Below, one piece after another: positions 1 through 9,974 of a stretch of DNA of 64,000 nucleotides. A model generated the notes under the pieces. It saw nothing but the letters and a program-made list of their open reading frames with translations. It ran no database searches and was not told the DNA's origin. Source of the stretch: Cryobacterium sinapicolor (GTDB lineage Bacteria > Actinomycetota > Actinomycetes > Actinomycetales > Microbacteriaceae); NCBI RefSeq assembly GCF_004403465.1, contig NZ_SOGQ01000030.1, positions 7,175 through 71,174 on the forward strand, given 5' to 3'. Every line of letters begins with the position of its first letter. Positions within the stretch are counted from its first letter, which is position 1. The position numbers were made by a program, and so were the translations under genes.

Positions 1-2
1 AC

Positions 3-152
3 CCACCTGCCAACGCGCACACACCACAACCGAAGAAAGCCACACCACAACCAAAGAAAGCCACCCCACAACCGAAGAAAGCCACCCCACAACCGAAGAA
101 AGCCACCCCACACGGGAGCCAACGGGAGCCATCCGCCGCTAACCAGTGGTGA
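3..152 (+). CDS. Possible C-terminal end of a Lys/Pro/Ala heptad-repeat protein (5' truncated by window)
   Basis: An open frame enters from the left edge and stops at TGA 150-152. It reads PPANAH, then four copies of the heptad TPQPKKA, then a tail TPHGSQREPSAANQW. Such basic, proline-rich repeats resemble histone-H1-like tails that bind nucleic acid, but no folded domain is visible, so the function is unknown. All three plus-strand frames are open across the repeat, so the coding call rests on the sensible basic composition of this frame. The gene would converge on the RDD gene. The stretch could instead be a non-coding tandem repeat. Confidence 0.45.
   Translation, partial: PPANAHTPQPKKATPQPKKATPQPKKATPQPKKATPHGSQREPSAANQW
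21..104. repeat. 21-bp tandem repeat, four units plus a partial fifth
   Basis: Four near-identical 21-bp units occupy 21-41, 42-62, 63-83 and 84-104, and a degenerate partial copy runs to 120. The units differ at only one to three bases. Because 21 is a multiple of three, the repeat keeps its reading frame and encodes TPQPKKA in frame 3. Confidence 0.9.
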
Positions 153-238
153 CTGTGCCCGTTCGGACGCGAGTGTCCGGCACAACGGCCACCCTCGCGG
201 TCGGGGACGTAGCTCGCGGATATGACTGGGCCGGCTCC

Positions 239-1093
239 CTACCGCTGGGGAAAGCCGTGCGGCAGAGTGTGCAGCAGGGGCTGCAGGCGGTCGAGGCGCT
301 CCCTCTCGAGCTCCAGCGCCCTGGACTCCCGGCTGCGGCGCACCGCGGCGACCCCGGCCAGTAGGACTTCCGCCGGGACATCCGGTTTCGGCGACACGTA
401 TGGGACGGCCTCGGCCGCCAAGCTGTCCGCGAGGCGCAGCCGCGTGGCCGGAGTCAGCTTGTCCGCTTGGCGCAGAAACTGCGCGATGCGGCGGGAGAGA
501 CGATCCGGCAACCGCACGACGTCCACCGTCTGTGCCCAGTCCTCGAGCACGAGTGGAAGGGGCACCGGACTGTTCGTGAGACGGGGAACCCGCTCGTGCT
601 GGCTGTACGTGCCGGCGAGCAGGTCGCCGAGACGCTTGGATTTGTTGTTCAGCAGCGCGGTGGTGGCGGCGATGCCGCCGAAGGTCAGGTAGATCTCGAC
701 GAAGCCGAGCAGCGCGCGGATGAAGGCGTGGCGGAGCGCGATCGCGCCGCCGTCATCGCGCACGATGCGTGCACCGATCGCCAGCTTGCCCAGAGACCGT
801 CCACCGGTCATCGTTTCGACGGCCATCGGCACGATAAGGAGGCAAAGCACCAGGCCCGCGATTCCGAGCGCCCGACCGAGCGCGTCGTCGATTGCCACAC
901 CGGTGAGCCCGGACACGAGAAGGGCGACCCCCAGAAACAGGAGGATGTAGGCAACCCAGTCGATGATCGTTCCGGCTGCGCGCAGTATTATGCTGGCCGG
1001 CCTCACGTCGAGGGCAACCGCCTCGCCGGTGACCAATTCCTGCTCACTCCACGAGTACTGGCCGTGATCGGCCGCCTTGCCCGGCTGCTCCAT
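239..1093 (-). CDS. RDD family membrane protein
   Basis: This is a 284-residue protein with an RDD domain in its first half. Arg sits in DVRPAS (near residue 30). Hydrophobic helices lie at about 40-62 and 72-92, followed by GRSLGKLAIGARIV and the closing motif KSKRLGDLLAGT (about 151-162). The C-terminal 120 residues are soluble and charged. RDD proteins are membrane proteins of poorly known function, some linked to ion transport. It is divergent from the SpoIIM-like gene with 17 bp between start codons. The same pairing with MoxR and DUF58 is known from M. tuberculosis (Rv3691-Rv3695). Confidence 0.85.
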   Translation of the reverse strand: MEQPGKAADHGQYSWSEQELVTGEAVALDVRPASIILRAAGTIIDWVAYILLFLGVALLVSGLTGVAIDDALGRALGIAGLVLCLLIVPMAVETMTGGRSLGKLAIGARIVRDDGGAIALRHAFIRALLGFVEIYLTFGGIAATTALLNNKSKRLGDLLAGTYSQHERVPRLTNSPVPLPLVLEDWAQTVDVVRLPDRLSRRIAQFLRQADKLTPATRLRLADSLAAEAVPYVSPKPDVPAEVLLAGVAAVRRSRESRALELERERLDRLQPLLHTLPHGFPQR

Positions 1094-1110
1094 GTCTACT
1101 ATTAGAGCAG
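1094..1110. promoter_or_regulatory. Bidirectional -10 region shared by the RDD and SpoIIM genes
   Basis: The 17 bp between the two divergent start codons contain CTACTATTAG. It reads TACTAT (1097-1102) toward the plus-strand ATG and TAATAG toward the minus-strand ATG. Both sit about 5-8 bp from the start codons, so both mRNAs would be leaderless or nearly so. No room exists for a Shine-Dalgarno sequence outside the promoter element. Confidence 0.5.
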
Positions 1111-2106
1111 ATGGACCTTGACGCGTATTCAGCGGCGCACCGCGCCGAATGGGACCGCCTGGCTGAGCTCGGCTCGCAGCGGCGGCTCTCCGGCGCGCAA
1201 GCGGACGAGCTGATCGAGCGGTACCAGTCCGGCGCGACCCAGCTGTCGGCGATCAAGTCGACGGCCGGTTCGACGCTGGAGGGCGACCGGATCTCGGTGG
1301 GGCTGTCCCGGGCCCGCCTCCGGTTCACGGGGGCGAGCGCGAACGTGGTCTCTCAGATCCCGAGTTTCTTCGTGCTGCAGCTCCCGGCCGCCCTCTACCG
1401 CTTACGCTGGCTGACCCTGGCCGTGGCCGTGGTGACGATCGTGGTCGCGGCCCTCTACGGTTTTTGGATCTCCGGCGACCCGCAGGCTCTGGCGGCCGTC
1501 GGCTCCGACGCCGAGTTGCAGAAGCTCGTCAACGAGGACTTCGTCAATTACTACTCGGAGAATCCGGCGGCATCCTTCACGGGCCTGGTCTGGACCAATA
1601 ACGCGTGGATTGCCGCCCAATGCATCGCCTTTGGAATCCTCGGCGTCTATGTGCCCTTCATCGTGCTGCAGAACGCGCAGAACGTCGGCATCACGGCGGC
1701 GGTCATGTTCGCCTACGGCAAGGGTGACGTGTTCTTCCTGTACATCGCACCGCACGGCATGCTCGAACTGACCGCGATCTTCGTGGCTGCCGCCGGCGGG
1801 CTGCGCATCTTCTGGGCCTGGATCGCCCCGGGGGCCCGCACCCGGGCCCAGGCTCTGGCCGAGGATGCCCGCGCACTCTCCACGGTGGCCATCGGCCTGG
1901 TCTTCGTGCTCTTCGTCTCCGGTGTGATCGAAGGGTTCGTCACGCCGGCTCCGTGGCCGTGGCCGGTGAAGATCGGCATCGGCGCGGCCGCCCTGCTCGC
2001 CTTCCTCACCTACATGCTCGTGCTCGGGCGTCGTGCCGTACGGGCCGGCGAGACCGGCGACTTGGCCGAGTTCGAGGCCGGCAGCACCCGGATCTACGCG
2101 GCGTAG
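1111..2106 (+). CDS. Stage II sporulation protein M-like (SpoIIM/DUF95) membrane protein
   Basis: This 331-residue protein has a soluble N-terminal part (about 1-90) followed by several hydrophobic segments: near 95-115, then around NAWIAAQCIAFGILGVYVPF, HGMLELTAIFVAAAGG and two further C-terminal helices. This matches the SpoIIM/DUF95 family. The organism type does not make endospores. In actinobacteria this family travels with MoxR, DUF58 and RDD genes and is thought to act in envelope processes. The exact role is unknown. It converges on the DUF58 gene with a 20-bp gap. Confidence 0.85.
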   Translation: MDLDAYSAAHRAEWDRLAELGSQRRLSGAQADELIERYQSGATQLSAIKSTAGSTLEGDRISVGLSRARLRFTGASANVVSQIPSFFVLQLPAALYRLRWLTLAVAVVTIVVAALYGFWISGDPQALAAVGSDAELQKLVNEDFVNYYSENPAASFTGLVWTNNAWIAAQCIAFGILGVYVPFIVLQNAQNVGITAAVMFAYGKGDVFFLYIAPHGMLELTAIFVAAAGGLRIFWAWIAPGARTRAQALAEDARALSTVAIGLVFVLFVSGVIEGFVTPAPWPWPVKIGIGAAALLAFLTYMLVLGRRAVRAGETGDLAEFEAGSTRIYAA

Positions 2107-2126
2107 CCTGCGCGCACGGAACATAG

Positions 2127-3434
2127 CTAGAGCCGGCCGGCGGCCTTGAGCGCGATATAGCGGTCGGCCAGCGCGGGCGGCAGGTTGGCGGGGGAGCCGG
2201 TGACGACCTCGGCGCCCTGCCGACGGATGGCGGCGGAGACCCGCGCCACGTCCAGCAGTGCCCGCTCGGCGGCCGCCGCCCGGTAGATCTCCTCCCGGTT
2301 GCCGCGCGGGCGGGTGGCCTCCAGAGTGGTCGGGTCGGTAACGGATGCGACGATCACGGTGTGCCGGCGGGTCAACTGGGGGAGCACCGACAGCAGGGCG
2401 CTCGAGGCCCCGGCCGCATCGATCGACGTGATCAGCACAACCAGGGCCCGGCGGCTCGTCACCGCGCGCACCTGACCGGGAACGGCCGGCCAGTCCGTCT
2501 CGATCAGCTCCGGCTCGATCAGGGCCATGGTGTCGACCATGCGGGAGAGGAGTTCCGCTCCCTGCGCCCCCTGAACGCGGCCGCGCACCCGGCGGTCGTA
2601 GGCGATGAAGTCGACGTGGTCGCCGGCACGGGAGGCCAGCGCGGCGAGCAGCAGCGACGCCTCGAAGGCCGTATCCAGGCGCGGCTCGTCGTCGATGCGC
2701 GCCGCCGAGGTGCGGCCGCTGTCGATCAGGACGACCACCCGGCGGTCCCGCTCGGGGCGCCAGGTTCGTACCATGACGTCGCCCCGCCGGGCCGTGGCGC
2801 GCCAGTCGATCGAGCGCACGTCGTCACCCCGCACATATTCGCGCAGTGAGTCGAACTCGGTGCCCTGGCCTCGCACGAGCAGGCTGGTGCGACCGTCGAG
2901 TTCCTTGAGCCGGGTGATGCGCGACGGCAGGTGCTTGCGTGCGTTGAAGGGCGGCACCACCCGGATCTGGCCCGGCGCCTGCAGGGTGGCCTGGCGGGCC
3001 CACAGCCCGAGCGGTCCGAACGAGCGCAGCGTGACGTGGTCCACCCGGCGTTCCCCGCGCCGGTTGGGCGTCAACGACAGCGACACCAGTCGGCGTTCGC
3101 CGGGCGGCAGCACCTGCGGCGTGCGGTTGTTGCCCGCTCCGGCCGACGGTTGCCAGGCATCCCGCACCATCAGATTCAGTCGCCGTGGTCCGGTGTTGGT
3201 CAGGTACAGGTCGCTTGTCACGCTCTCGCCCAGGCGCACCCGGGAGGGCAGGCTTCGGGAGAGCGCGACCTTCCGCGGTGAGCCGGCCAGGCTCAAGTCC
3301 AGGATGCCGAGCCCCAGCAGGGCGAGCACCCAGAAGCCCAGCACGGCCGCCGCCCTGCCAGGGGTGCTCCCGAGCAGCACGATCGGCACGACGCCGAGCG
3401 CGAGGAGCGCAACAAACCGACCGGTGAGCGTCAC
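2127..3434 (-). CDS. DUF58 domain protein
   Basis: This 435-residue protein starts at GTG, directly abutting the TAA stop of the MoxR gene (TAAGTG). Two hydrophobic helices occupy about residues 5-45. The soluble part carries the DUF58 signature YVRGDDVRSIDWRATAR followed by a vWA-like strand VVVLIDSGRTS, a degenerate metal-binding site. DUF58 proteins are usual partners of MoxR ATPases and are thought to be assembled or remodelled by them, by analogy with MoxR-vWA chaperone systems. It is the last gene of the five-gene minus-strand operon. Confidence 0.88.
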   Translation of the reverse strand: MTLTGRFVALLALGVVPIVLLGSTPGRAAAVLGFWVLALLGLGILDLSLAGSPRKVALSRSLPSRVRLGESVTSDLYLTNTGPRRLNLMVRDAWQPSAGAGNNRTPQVLPPGERRLVSLSLTPNRRGERRVDHVTLRSFGPLGLWARQATLQAPGQIRVVPPFNARKHLPSRITRLKELDGRTSLLVRGQGTEFDSLREYVRGDDVRSIDWRATARRGDVMVRTWRPERDRRVVVLIDSGRTSAARIDDEPRLDTAFEASLLLAALASRAGDHVDFIAYDRRVRGRVQGAQGAELLSRMVDTMALIEPELIETDWPAVPGQVRAVTSRRALVVLITSIDAAGASSALLSVLPQLTRRHTVIVASVTDPTTLEATRPRGNREEIYRAAAAERALLDVARVSAAIRRQGAEVVTGSPANLPPALADRYIALKAAGRL

Positions 3435-4399
<965 letters not shown>

Positions 4400-4403
<4 letters not shown>

Positions 4404-5635
4404 GAGTCCATTCTTCCGGGTGGCAGGGGCGTGGTCGCGCGGGCCGTGGCCCGCTCAAGTTCCTGGATGCGGTCGGAGAGGGCGACAAGTTCGGAGTCAG
4501 AACCCGGGACGGCGTCCACCAGCACGGTCCGCACGTCGGCCGGTGGCCGGTCGACCACGGTGGCGACCATGGCGATCACGTCGTCCAGGCTCGCCAGCCG
4601 GGACAGCCCGACCTGACCGGCGAGGCGCTGCACGGCGCCCACCCGCAGCGCGTCGAGGGCGCGCAGGCGGGCGCTGCTGCGCGCGTAGAGCCGGGCCCGG
4701 CCTTCCATCGTTTCGCTGGCCCGCACCGTAACCGGCAGGTTCTCGGCGACGAGCGGCCCGAAACGCCGCCCGCGCCAGACGGCGGCGGCCACTGCGACGA
4801 GCACCAGCAGGATCATGGTCGGGGTGACCCAGCCGGGCGTCAGCTCACCGAGCGACGGCGACCCGGTTCCGGGCACGTCGGCGATCGTCGGCAGGTACCA
4901 GACGAGCTCGTCGCCCGGGCCCAGCAGGTTGAGCGCGAGGGCGGCATTGCCGGCCTCGCCGATCCGTTCGTTGCTGAACAGGGTGCCGTCGGCGAGCAGC
5001 GTGAGCGTTCGGTCGGCGGTGACCTGTTCGACCAAGGCGAAGGCGTTCTCTCCCGACGGGAAGCATCCGGTCAGCCCGGCGGCGTCGGCCGGGATCGTGA
5101 GCGTGGGACCGCCGGGGGAGAGCCCGTCGGCCTTGACCGCGGCCGTGACCGTGCAGGCGGAGCGGGATTCCTCGGCCGATGACACGCCGCCGAAACCCAC
5201 CGGGGGAGTCAGCGTCTGCAGGGTCAGGAAGTCCGGGGAGGCCACCACCGTGCGCGGGGCGAGGGCGGACATCGTGCTCAGTTGATCGTCGGTGAGGTAG
5301 CCGCTCTCGTCGAAAAAGAACACGGTGGGGTCGGTTGCGGCCCCCACCAGGCTCCGCGCCTCGGCGAGGGTATCGGCGGTGTTCACGGTGACGCCCTGCT
5401 GGCGGAGCACCTCGACGAGCGCCCGCGCGCCGGCCGGTGCCGCGCTGCCGGCCTCGAGGGGTTGCCCGCCCACTCCGCCGCCCGCGGCGAGGACGGTGCT
5501 GATGACGGCGACGAGCAGGGCGCCGCCGCCGGCGAGCAGCCAGTACCGAGACCGGCGTCCGGCTTCGCGCAGGGTCGGCGTGGAGGAGGCGGCATTGAGG
5601 GTCGTCGGGGAGACCGTCTGGGTGGGCAGGCTCAT
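4400..5635 (-). CDS. DUF4350 domain protein
   Basis: This 411-residue protein begins MSLPTQTVSP. A single N-terminal membrane segment (YWLLAGGGALLVAVISTVLA, about 30-55) precedes an extracytoplasmic domain with ARALVEVLRQQGV and VFFFDESGYLT, typical of DUF4350. A second membrane helix (MILLVLVAVAAAVW) leads to a cytoplasmic tail. A longer in-frame opening extends upstream to 6247 but overlaps the DUF4129 gene throughout. The internal start at 5635 forms an ATGA overlap with the DUF4129 stop, the same coupling used by its neighbours. Function unknown; member of the MoxR cluster. Confidence 0.85.
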
Positions 5636-6324
5636 GACCGCTTCGTCTGTACTGGGTCCTGTGCCGGGTCCTCGAGGTGCAGCGGCCGGGCGGCACGCAG
5701 GTCGCTCTCGAGCGCGGCCAGGGCCAGGAATTGCTGCTCGGTGCCGTCGATCCCCAGGTAGCGCACGCCGTCGAAGAGCTCGGCGGCCTCGCTCAGTCGT
5801 ACCCGTTCGGCGGGGAAGGCCTCGCCGGCCCGGGCCGCGAAGGAGTGCGCGGTGGTGCCCGGCGTCACGACCAGGATGGTGCGCTCGAACAATCCGCGCG
5901 CCAGGGCCCGGAACATTTCGGCACTCGCCACGTTCCAGTCCCGGTGGGAGGCCGCGGCCAGCGCCGCACGACGCAAGTCGGCCGCGGCCCGACGGTCGTC
6001 GACGCCGAAGAGGTCGGATGCGAGCCGGCTGCGCCGGTTCAGCCGCGGCAGGCCGAAAATGAGGAGGGCGGCGGCGACCAAGACCACCACGGCCACGGTC
6101 AGGAGCAGGGGAACCCAGGCCGCGAAACCGTCGGCCGACGGCGCGGTCAGGGAAGCGAACCAGTCCAGAATCGACGTCGACAACCGGTCGAACCAGGTGG
6201 GTTTGGCGGCCTCGTACGGTGCTTTCGCCAACTCTTCCCGAAGCCACTGCCGGGCTTCGGGCGCATCGGGATCGACCGGTGTCGCCCCCAGGACCACCGC
6301 GTGGATGTGCGAGCCCCGGATCAT
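5632..6324 (-). CDS. DUF4129 domain protein
   Basis: The protein has 230 residues from MIRGSHIHAV. There is one clear membrane helix in the middle (WVPLLLTVAVVVLVAAALLI), and a C-terminal cytoplasmic DUF4129 domain with FRALARGLFERT and TPGTTAHSFAARAGEAFP. DUF4129 domains are often found at the end of transglutaminase-like proteins and in MoxR clusters. The start overlaps the stop of the upstream membrane protein gene by ATGA, and the stop overlaps the DUF4350 start in the same way. In-frame openings extend upstream, but they only cover the neighbouring gene. Confidence 0.82.
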   Translation of the reverse strand: MIRGSHIHAVVLGATPVDPDAPEARQWLREELAKAPYEAAKPTWFDRLSTSILDWFASLTAPSADGFAAWVPLLLTVAVVVLVAAALLIFGLPRLNRRSRLASDLFGVDDRRAAADLRRAALAAASHRDWNVASAEMFRALARGLFERTILVVTPGTTAHSFAARAGEAFPAERVRLSEAAELFDGVRYLGIDGTEQQFLALAALESDLRAARPLHLEDPAQDPVQTKRS

Positions 6325-7514
6325 GCCCAGGCTGACTCCGGGGTGCCCGCCGGCTTCGACCGGTAGGGGTCCTCTTCCGCGCCGGGGGCCGATTCGACGA
6401 ATCGGGCCAGCTCGAGGTCGAGACCCTCCTTGCGCATCCGCAGATCGATGTAGATCAGGGCCGTCGCGGCCGACTGCACCACGGCTGCGACGGCGCCCAG
6501 CACCAGGCCGATCAGGATGGTCAGCACGTACAGGATGACCGACGGGAGGTACGCGTCGAAGGCCGCGTTCGGATCGACGACGGAGAGGGCGGCTCCGAAC
6601 AGGAGCGACAGCGGCGTCGTCACGATCTGGGAGACGAGGTTCACGACCGTCGCGACCAGGAACTGGACACCGAAGGTGCGCCAGAAGTAGCCGCGGGTCA
6701 GCGACCAGGACCGCCGCACCGCCGCCCGGATTCCGAGCCGTTCCAGCACGATCACGCTCGGCACGAGCGAGGTCTTCGTGATCAGCCAGATACCGAGCGC
6801 GAGAAGGGCGACCGTGCCGAGGATGCCGGTGACCACCGCCAGTCCCACGCCCGCTCCGCCGAGGGAGACGAAGAAGACCACGAGTCCGGCCACAAGCGCG
6901 ACGGCCGCGAGCACGGCCGCGCTCAGCATCAGGGTCCAGAGCACCAGCGGCCAGAGACGGGGCAGCACGGCGCGCCACAGGGCGGACAGGCGCATCTTCT
7001 CGCCCAGCGTGGCACGGGCCACCTCGATCACGATGACGCCCTGCAACAGCGCGGAGGCGACCACGGCCAGAGCCACCGGCACGATGGCCGAGAGCACGAT
7101 GCTCAGGGTCGCTCCGGCCTCGAGCGCGTCTCGGTCCTCGAGTGGCGAGTTCTCCACCCGTTCGAGTGCAAAGTAGGAGACCAGGCCCACCATGATGACG
7201 GCGATCAGGGCGACACCCGCCTGCACGAGCAGCGCGCTGCCGAAGGTGGCCTTCGGATTGCGGCGCAGAACCTGGAACGGTGCCCATAGGAGGGTTCCGA
7301 AAGCCAGCGGTCGCAGGGGTATCAGTCCCGGCCTGGGTGGAGGCGTCCACGTCGGCGGAGGACCCCAAACGGGCGAAGCGTCCGCGCCGAGAGCGCCTGC
7401 CGAATTCGTCGGCGGCACGAAGCCGGAGGGCGCGCGGGGCGCCCTCGGCTCGTCGCCGACCGGAATGCTGCGCCCGTCATCCGTCGGGGAGTGCCAGTTC
7501 TGCGGGTCCGTCAC
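6321..7514 (-). CDS. Polytopic membrane protein, GPDPase-membrane-domain-like, first gene of the MoxR operon
   Basis: From GTG 7514 (VTDPQNWHSP) the protein has 397 residues. The first ~95 are Pro/Gly-rich and hydrophilic. The rest contains about six hydrophobic segments, including LGIWLITKTSLVPSVIVLE and RRSWSLTRGYFWRTFG, resembling the glycerophosphodiester phosphodiesterase membrane domain and DUF7847-like families. An opening reaches 7754 but would run into the mtrA region, and its extra N-terminus is Arg-rich shadow sequence. The substrate is unknown. Confidence 0.75.
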   Translation of the reverse strand: MTDPQNWHSPTDDGRSIPVGDEPRAPRAPSGFVPPTNSAGALGADASPVWGPPPTWTPPPRPGLIPLRPLAFGTLLWAPFQVLRRNPKATFGSALLVQAGVALIAVIMVGLVSYFALERVENSPLEDRDALEAGATLSIVLSAIVPVALAVVASALLQGVIVIEVARATLGEKMRLSALWRAVLPRLWPLVLWTLMLSAAVLAAVALVAGLVVFFVSLGGAGVGLAVVTGILGTVALLALGIWLITKTSLVPSVIVLERLGIRAAVRRSWSLTRGYFWRTFGVQFLVATVVNLVSQIVTTPLSLLFGAALSVVDPNAAFDAYLPSVILYVLTILIGLVLGAVAAVVQSAATALIYIDLRMRKEGLDLELARFVESAPGAEEDPYRSKPAGTPESAWA

Positions 7515-7645
7515 GAGATCTATGCTGGCATACCTCGGTGATGAATGAGCGCGTTGAGGTTTCCCACGGCGCCGTCGACTACTCTTAGTCCAGTGATTGC
7601 ATGACTCACCGGGGTATTTTGGGTGACTGAGTGGAAAACGGATTG

Positions 7646-8326
7646 ATGAACGCACGCATTCTTGTCGTCGACGACGACACCGCGCTGGCCGAGATGATCG
7701 GCATAGTGCTGCACGCCGAGGGCTTCGAGCCGGTCTTCTGCGCCGACGGCTCACTGGCCCTGGAGGCTTTCCGCGCCGTCAAACCCGATCTGGTGCTGCT
7801 GGATCTCATGCTGCCCGGCCTCGACGGCATCGAGGTGTGCAGCCTGATCCGCGCCGAATCCGGCACGCCCATCATCATGCTGACCGCGCGAACCGACACG
7901 ACGGATGTCGTCAAGGGCCTCGAGTCCGGCGCAGACGACTACATGGTGAAGCCGTTCAACCCCAAGGAGCTGGTCGCGCGCATCCGCACGCGCCTGCGCC
8001 CGGTCCCGTCGGAGACGCCCGCCAACCTGCAGATCGGTGACCTGGTCGTCGACGCCGCCGGGCACGAGGTGCGGCGCGGCACGCGGCAGATCAACCTCAC
8101 CCCGCTCGAATTCGACCTGCTGCTGGCTCTTGCGTCCAAGCCCCAGCAGGTCTTCACCCGGGAGATGCTGCTGGAGCAGGTCTGGGGCTACCACTACAAG
8201 GCGGACACCCGCCTGGTCAATGTGCATGTGCAGCGCCTGCGCGCCAAGGTCGAAGATGACCCGGACAACCCCCGCATCGTCATGACGGTGCGCGGGGTCG
8301 GTTATCGGGCCGGCGCGGCCGGCTAG
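7646..8326 (+). CDS. mtrA: Two-component response regulator MtrA
   Basis: This OmpR/PhoB-type regulator has 226 residues from MNARILVVDDD. The receiver domain has acidic residues D9-D11, phospho-acceptor D53 in LVLLDLMLPG and the switch Lys in DYMVKPFNPKEL. The winged-helix domain ends VRGVGYRAG. Sequence along the whole length matches actinobacterial MtrA, which controls cell-wall and division genes. An in-frame GTG at 7631 would add five residues; the ATG at 7646 was chosen because it matches the known N-terminus. mtrB follows 7 bp downstream. Confidence 0.95.
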   Translation: MNARILVVDDDTALAEMIGIVLHAEGFEPVFCADGSLALEAFRAVKPDLVLLDLMLPGLDGIEVCSLIRAESGTPIIMLTARTDTTDVVKGLESGADDYMVKPFNPKELVARIRTRLRPVPSETPANLQIGDLVVDAAGHEVRRGTRQINLTPLEFDLLLALASKPQQVFTREMLLEQVWGYHYKADTRLVNVHVQRLRAKVEDDPDNPRIVMTVRGVGYRAGAAG

Positions 8327-8333
8327 GTTTCTC

Positions 8334-9974
8334 GTGGTCGGGAGCACCGGGTACAACCGCGGCATCTGGCGGGATTGGCGTTCCTGGTCGACCAGGATCG
8401 CCGGGCTGTGGCGTTCCTCGCTGCAGTTCCGCACGGTGACCATCACGGTAGCGCTGTCCGGGATGGCCATCATGGTGGTCGGGGTATACATCTCCGCCAG
8501 CGTGGGCAACGACCTGTTCCAATCGAGGCTGAACCAGGTGCTCGTCGACTCGAACCGGGCCACGACGGGCGCCCAGGGCATCTTCGACGCCTCCGACGCC
8601 GCGGACCGGGTGGAGGTGCAGACCCTGGTGGGTTCCGCACGCACCCTGGTCACAGCGGCATCCTCGTCACAGATGATCGCCATCTTCCGGGCGCCCGGGC
8701 AGGATGCCTCCACCGTGGCTCCCCAGGACTCCTCGTCGTTCGGCGATTCGACCGGTGTGATCACGCCCGCTCTCCGCCTCCAGGTGCAGGAGAACGCCGG
8801 CGAGCAGTTCTGGCAGTCGGTGACGCTGGCGACGGATGACGGCGGGCAGGTTCCCGGCGTCGTCGTCGGCTCCCAGCTCACAGTTCCGGTCGCCGGCCGG
8901 TACGAGCTGTATATCGGCTACAGCCTGGCCGACGCCGAGGCGACCCTGGCCTTCGTGCAGCGCACTCTCGGCATCGCCGGCCTGGTGCTGATCCTCCTGA
9001 TCGGCGGCGTCACCTGGATCGTGGTGCGCTTCGTGGTCACCCCGATCCGCGTGGCCGCGGCCACCAGCGCGCGACTCGCCTCCGGCGACCTCGGTGTGCG
9101 CATCCCGGAGAAGGGCGAAGACGTCATCGCGACGCTGGCCCGCTCCTTCAACGGCATGGCCGACAGCCTGCAGAGCCAGATCAAGGAGCTCGCCGACCTG
9201 TCCGAGGTGCAGCAGCGCTTCGTGTCGGACGTCTCACACGAGCTGCGCACCCCGCTGACGACGATCCGGCTGGCCGGCGACGTGCTCTACGACCACCGGG
9301 CCACGTTCCCGCCGGCGGTCGAACGCACGGCCGAGCTGCTGCACACGCAGGTCGAGCGGTTCGAGCTGCTGCTGAGCGACCTGCTGGAGATCAGCAAATA
9401 CGACGCCGGGTCGGTGCAACTGGAGACCGAGCCCACGAACCTGGTGCACCTGGCCGAGGACGCCATCGACGGGCTGCGCTCGCTCGGGGATTCCAAGGGC
9501 ACGGTGCTGACCCTGGTCGCGCCGGGTGGGCACCTCGACGCGGACGTCGACCCTCGGCGCATCCGTCGGATCATGCACAACCTGATCGGCAACGCCATCG
9601 AGCATGGGGAGGGCAAGCCGATCATCGTGTCCGTCGACAGCAACGAGAGCGCGGTGGCCCTGTCAGTGCGCGACTACGGCATGGGGATGAGCCAGGCGGA
9701 GATGGCCCACGTCTTCGACCGGTTCTGGCGGGCCGACCCGTCCCGCAAGCGCACCATCGGCGGGACCGGCCTCGGCCTGTCGATCTCCCTCGAGGACGCC
9801 GTCGTGCACGGCGGCTGGCTGCAGGTCTGGTCGCACCCGGGGGAGGGGTCGTGCTTCCGGTTGACCCTGCCGCGCAACGCGAACGGAACGCTGACGAGCT
9901 CGCCGAGCCCGCTGCCCCCTGCCGATGCCGGCGGCGGCACGGCCGCCCGCGGAACGGGAGGGCACTATGCGTAG
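8334..9974 (+). CDS. mtrB: Sensor histidine kinase MtrB
   Basis: The protein has 546 residues from GTG. A membrane helix near 45-65 and a second near 205-230 flank an extracytoplasmic sensor region. These are followed by a HAMP linker (RVAAATSARLASGDLGVRIP), a dimerisation domain with phospho-acceptor H302 in VSDVSHELRTPL, and a HATPase domain with the N box NLIGNAIEHG and G boxes DYGMGM and GTGLGLSI. It phosphorylates MtrA. The last 8 bp overlap the lpqB start, in the order mtrA-mtrB-lpqB conserved in actinobacteria. Confidence 0.95.
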   Translation: MVGSTGYNRGIWRDWRSWSTRIAGLWRSSLQFRTVTITVALSGMAIMVVGVYISASVGNDLFQSRLNQVLVDSNRATTGAQGIFDASDAADRVEVQTLVGSARTLVTAASSSQMIAIFRAPGQDASTVAPQDSSSFGDSTGVITPALRLQVQENAGEQFWQSVTLATDDGGQVPGVVVGSQLTVPVAGRYELYIGYSLADAEATLAFVQRTLGIAGLVLILLIGGVTWIVVRFVVTPIRVAAATSARLASGDLGVRIPEKGEDVIATLARSFNGMADSLQSQIKELADLSEVQQRFVSDVSHELRTPLTTIRLAGDVLYDHRATFPPAVERTAELLHTQVERFELLLSDLLEISKYDAGSVQLETEPTNLVHLAEDAIDGLRSLGDSKGTVLTLVAPGGHLDADVDPRRIRRIMHNLIGNAIEHGEGKPIIVSVDSNESAVALSVRDYGMGMSQAEMAHVFDRFWRADPSRKRTIGGTGLGLSISLEDAVVHGGWLQVWSHPGEGSCFRLTLPRNANGTLTSSPSPLPPADAGGGTAARGTGGHYA

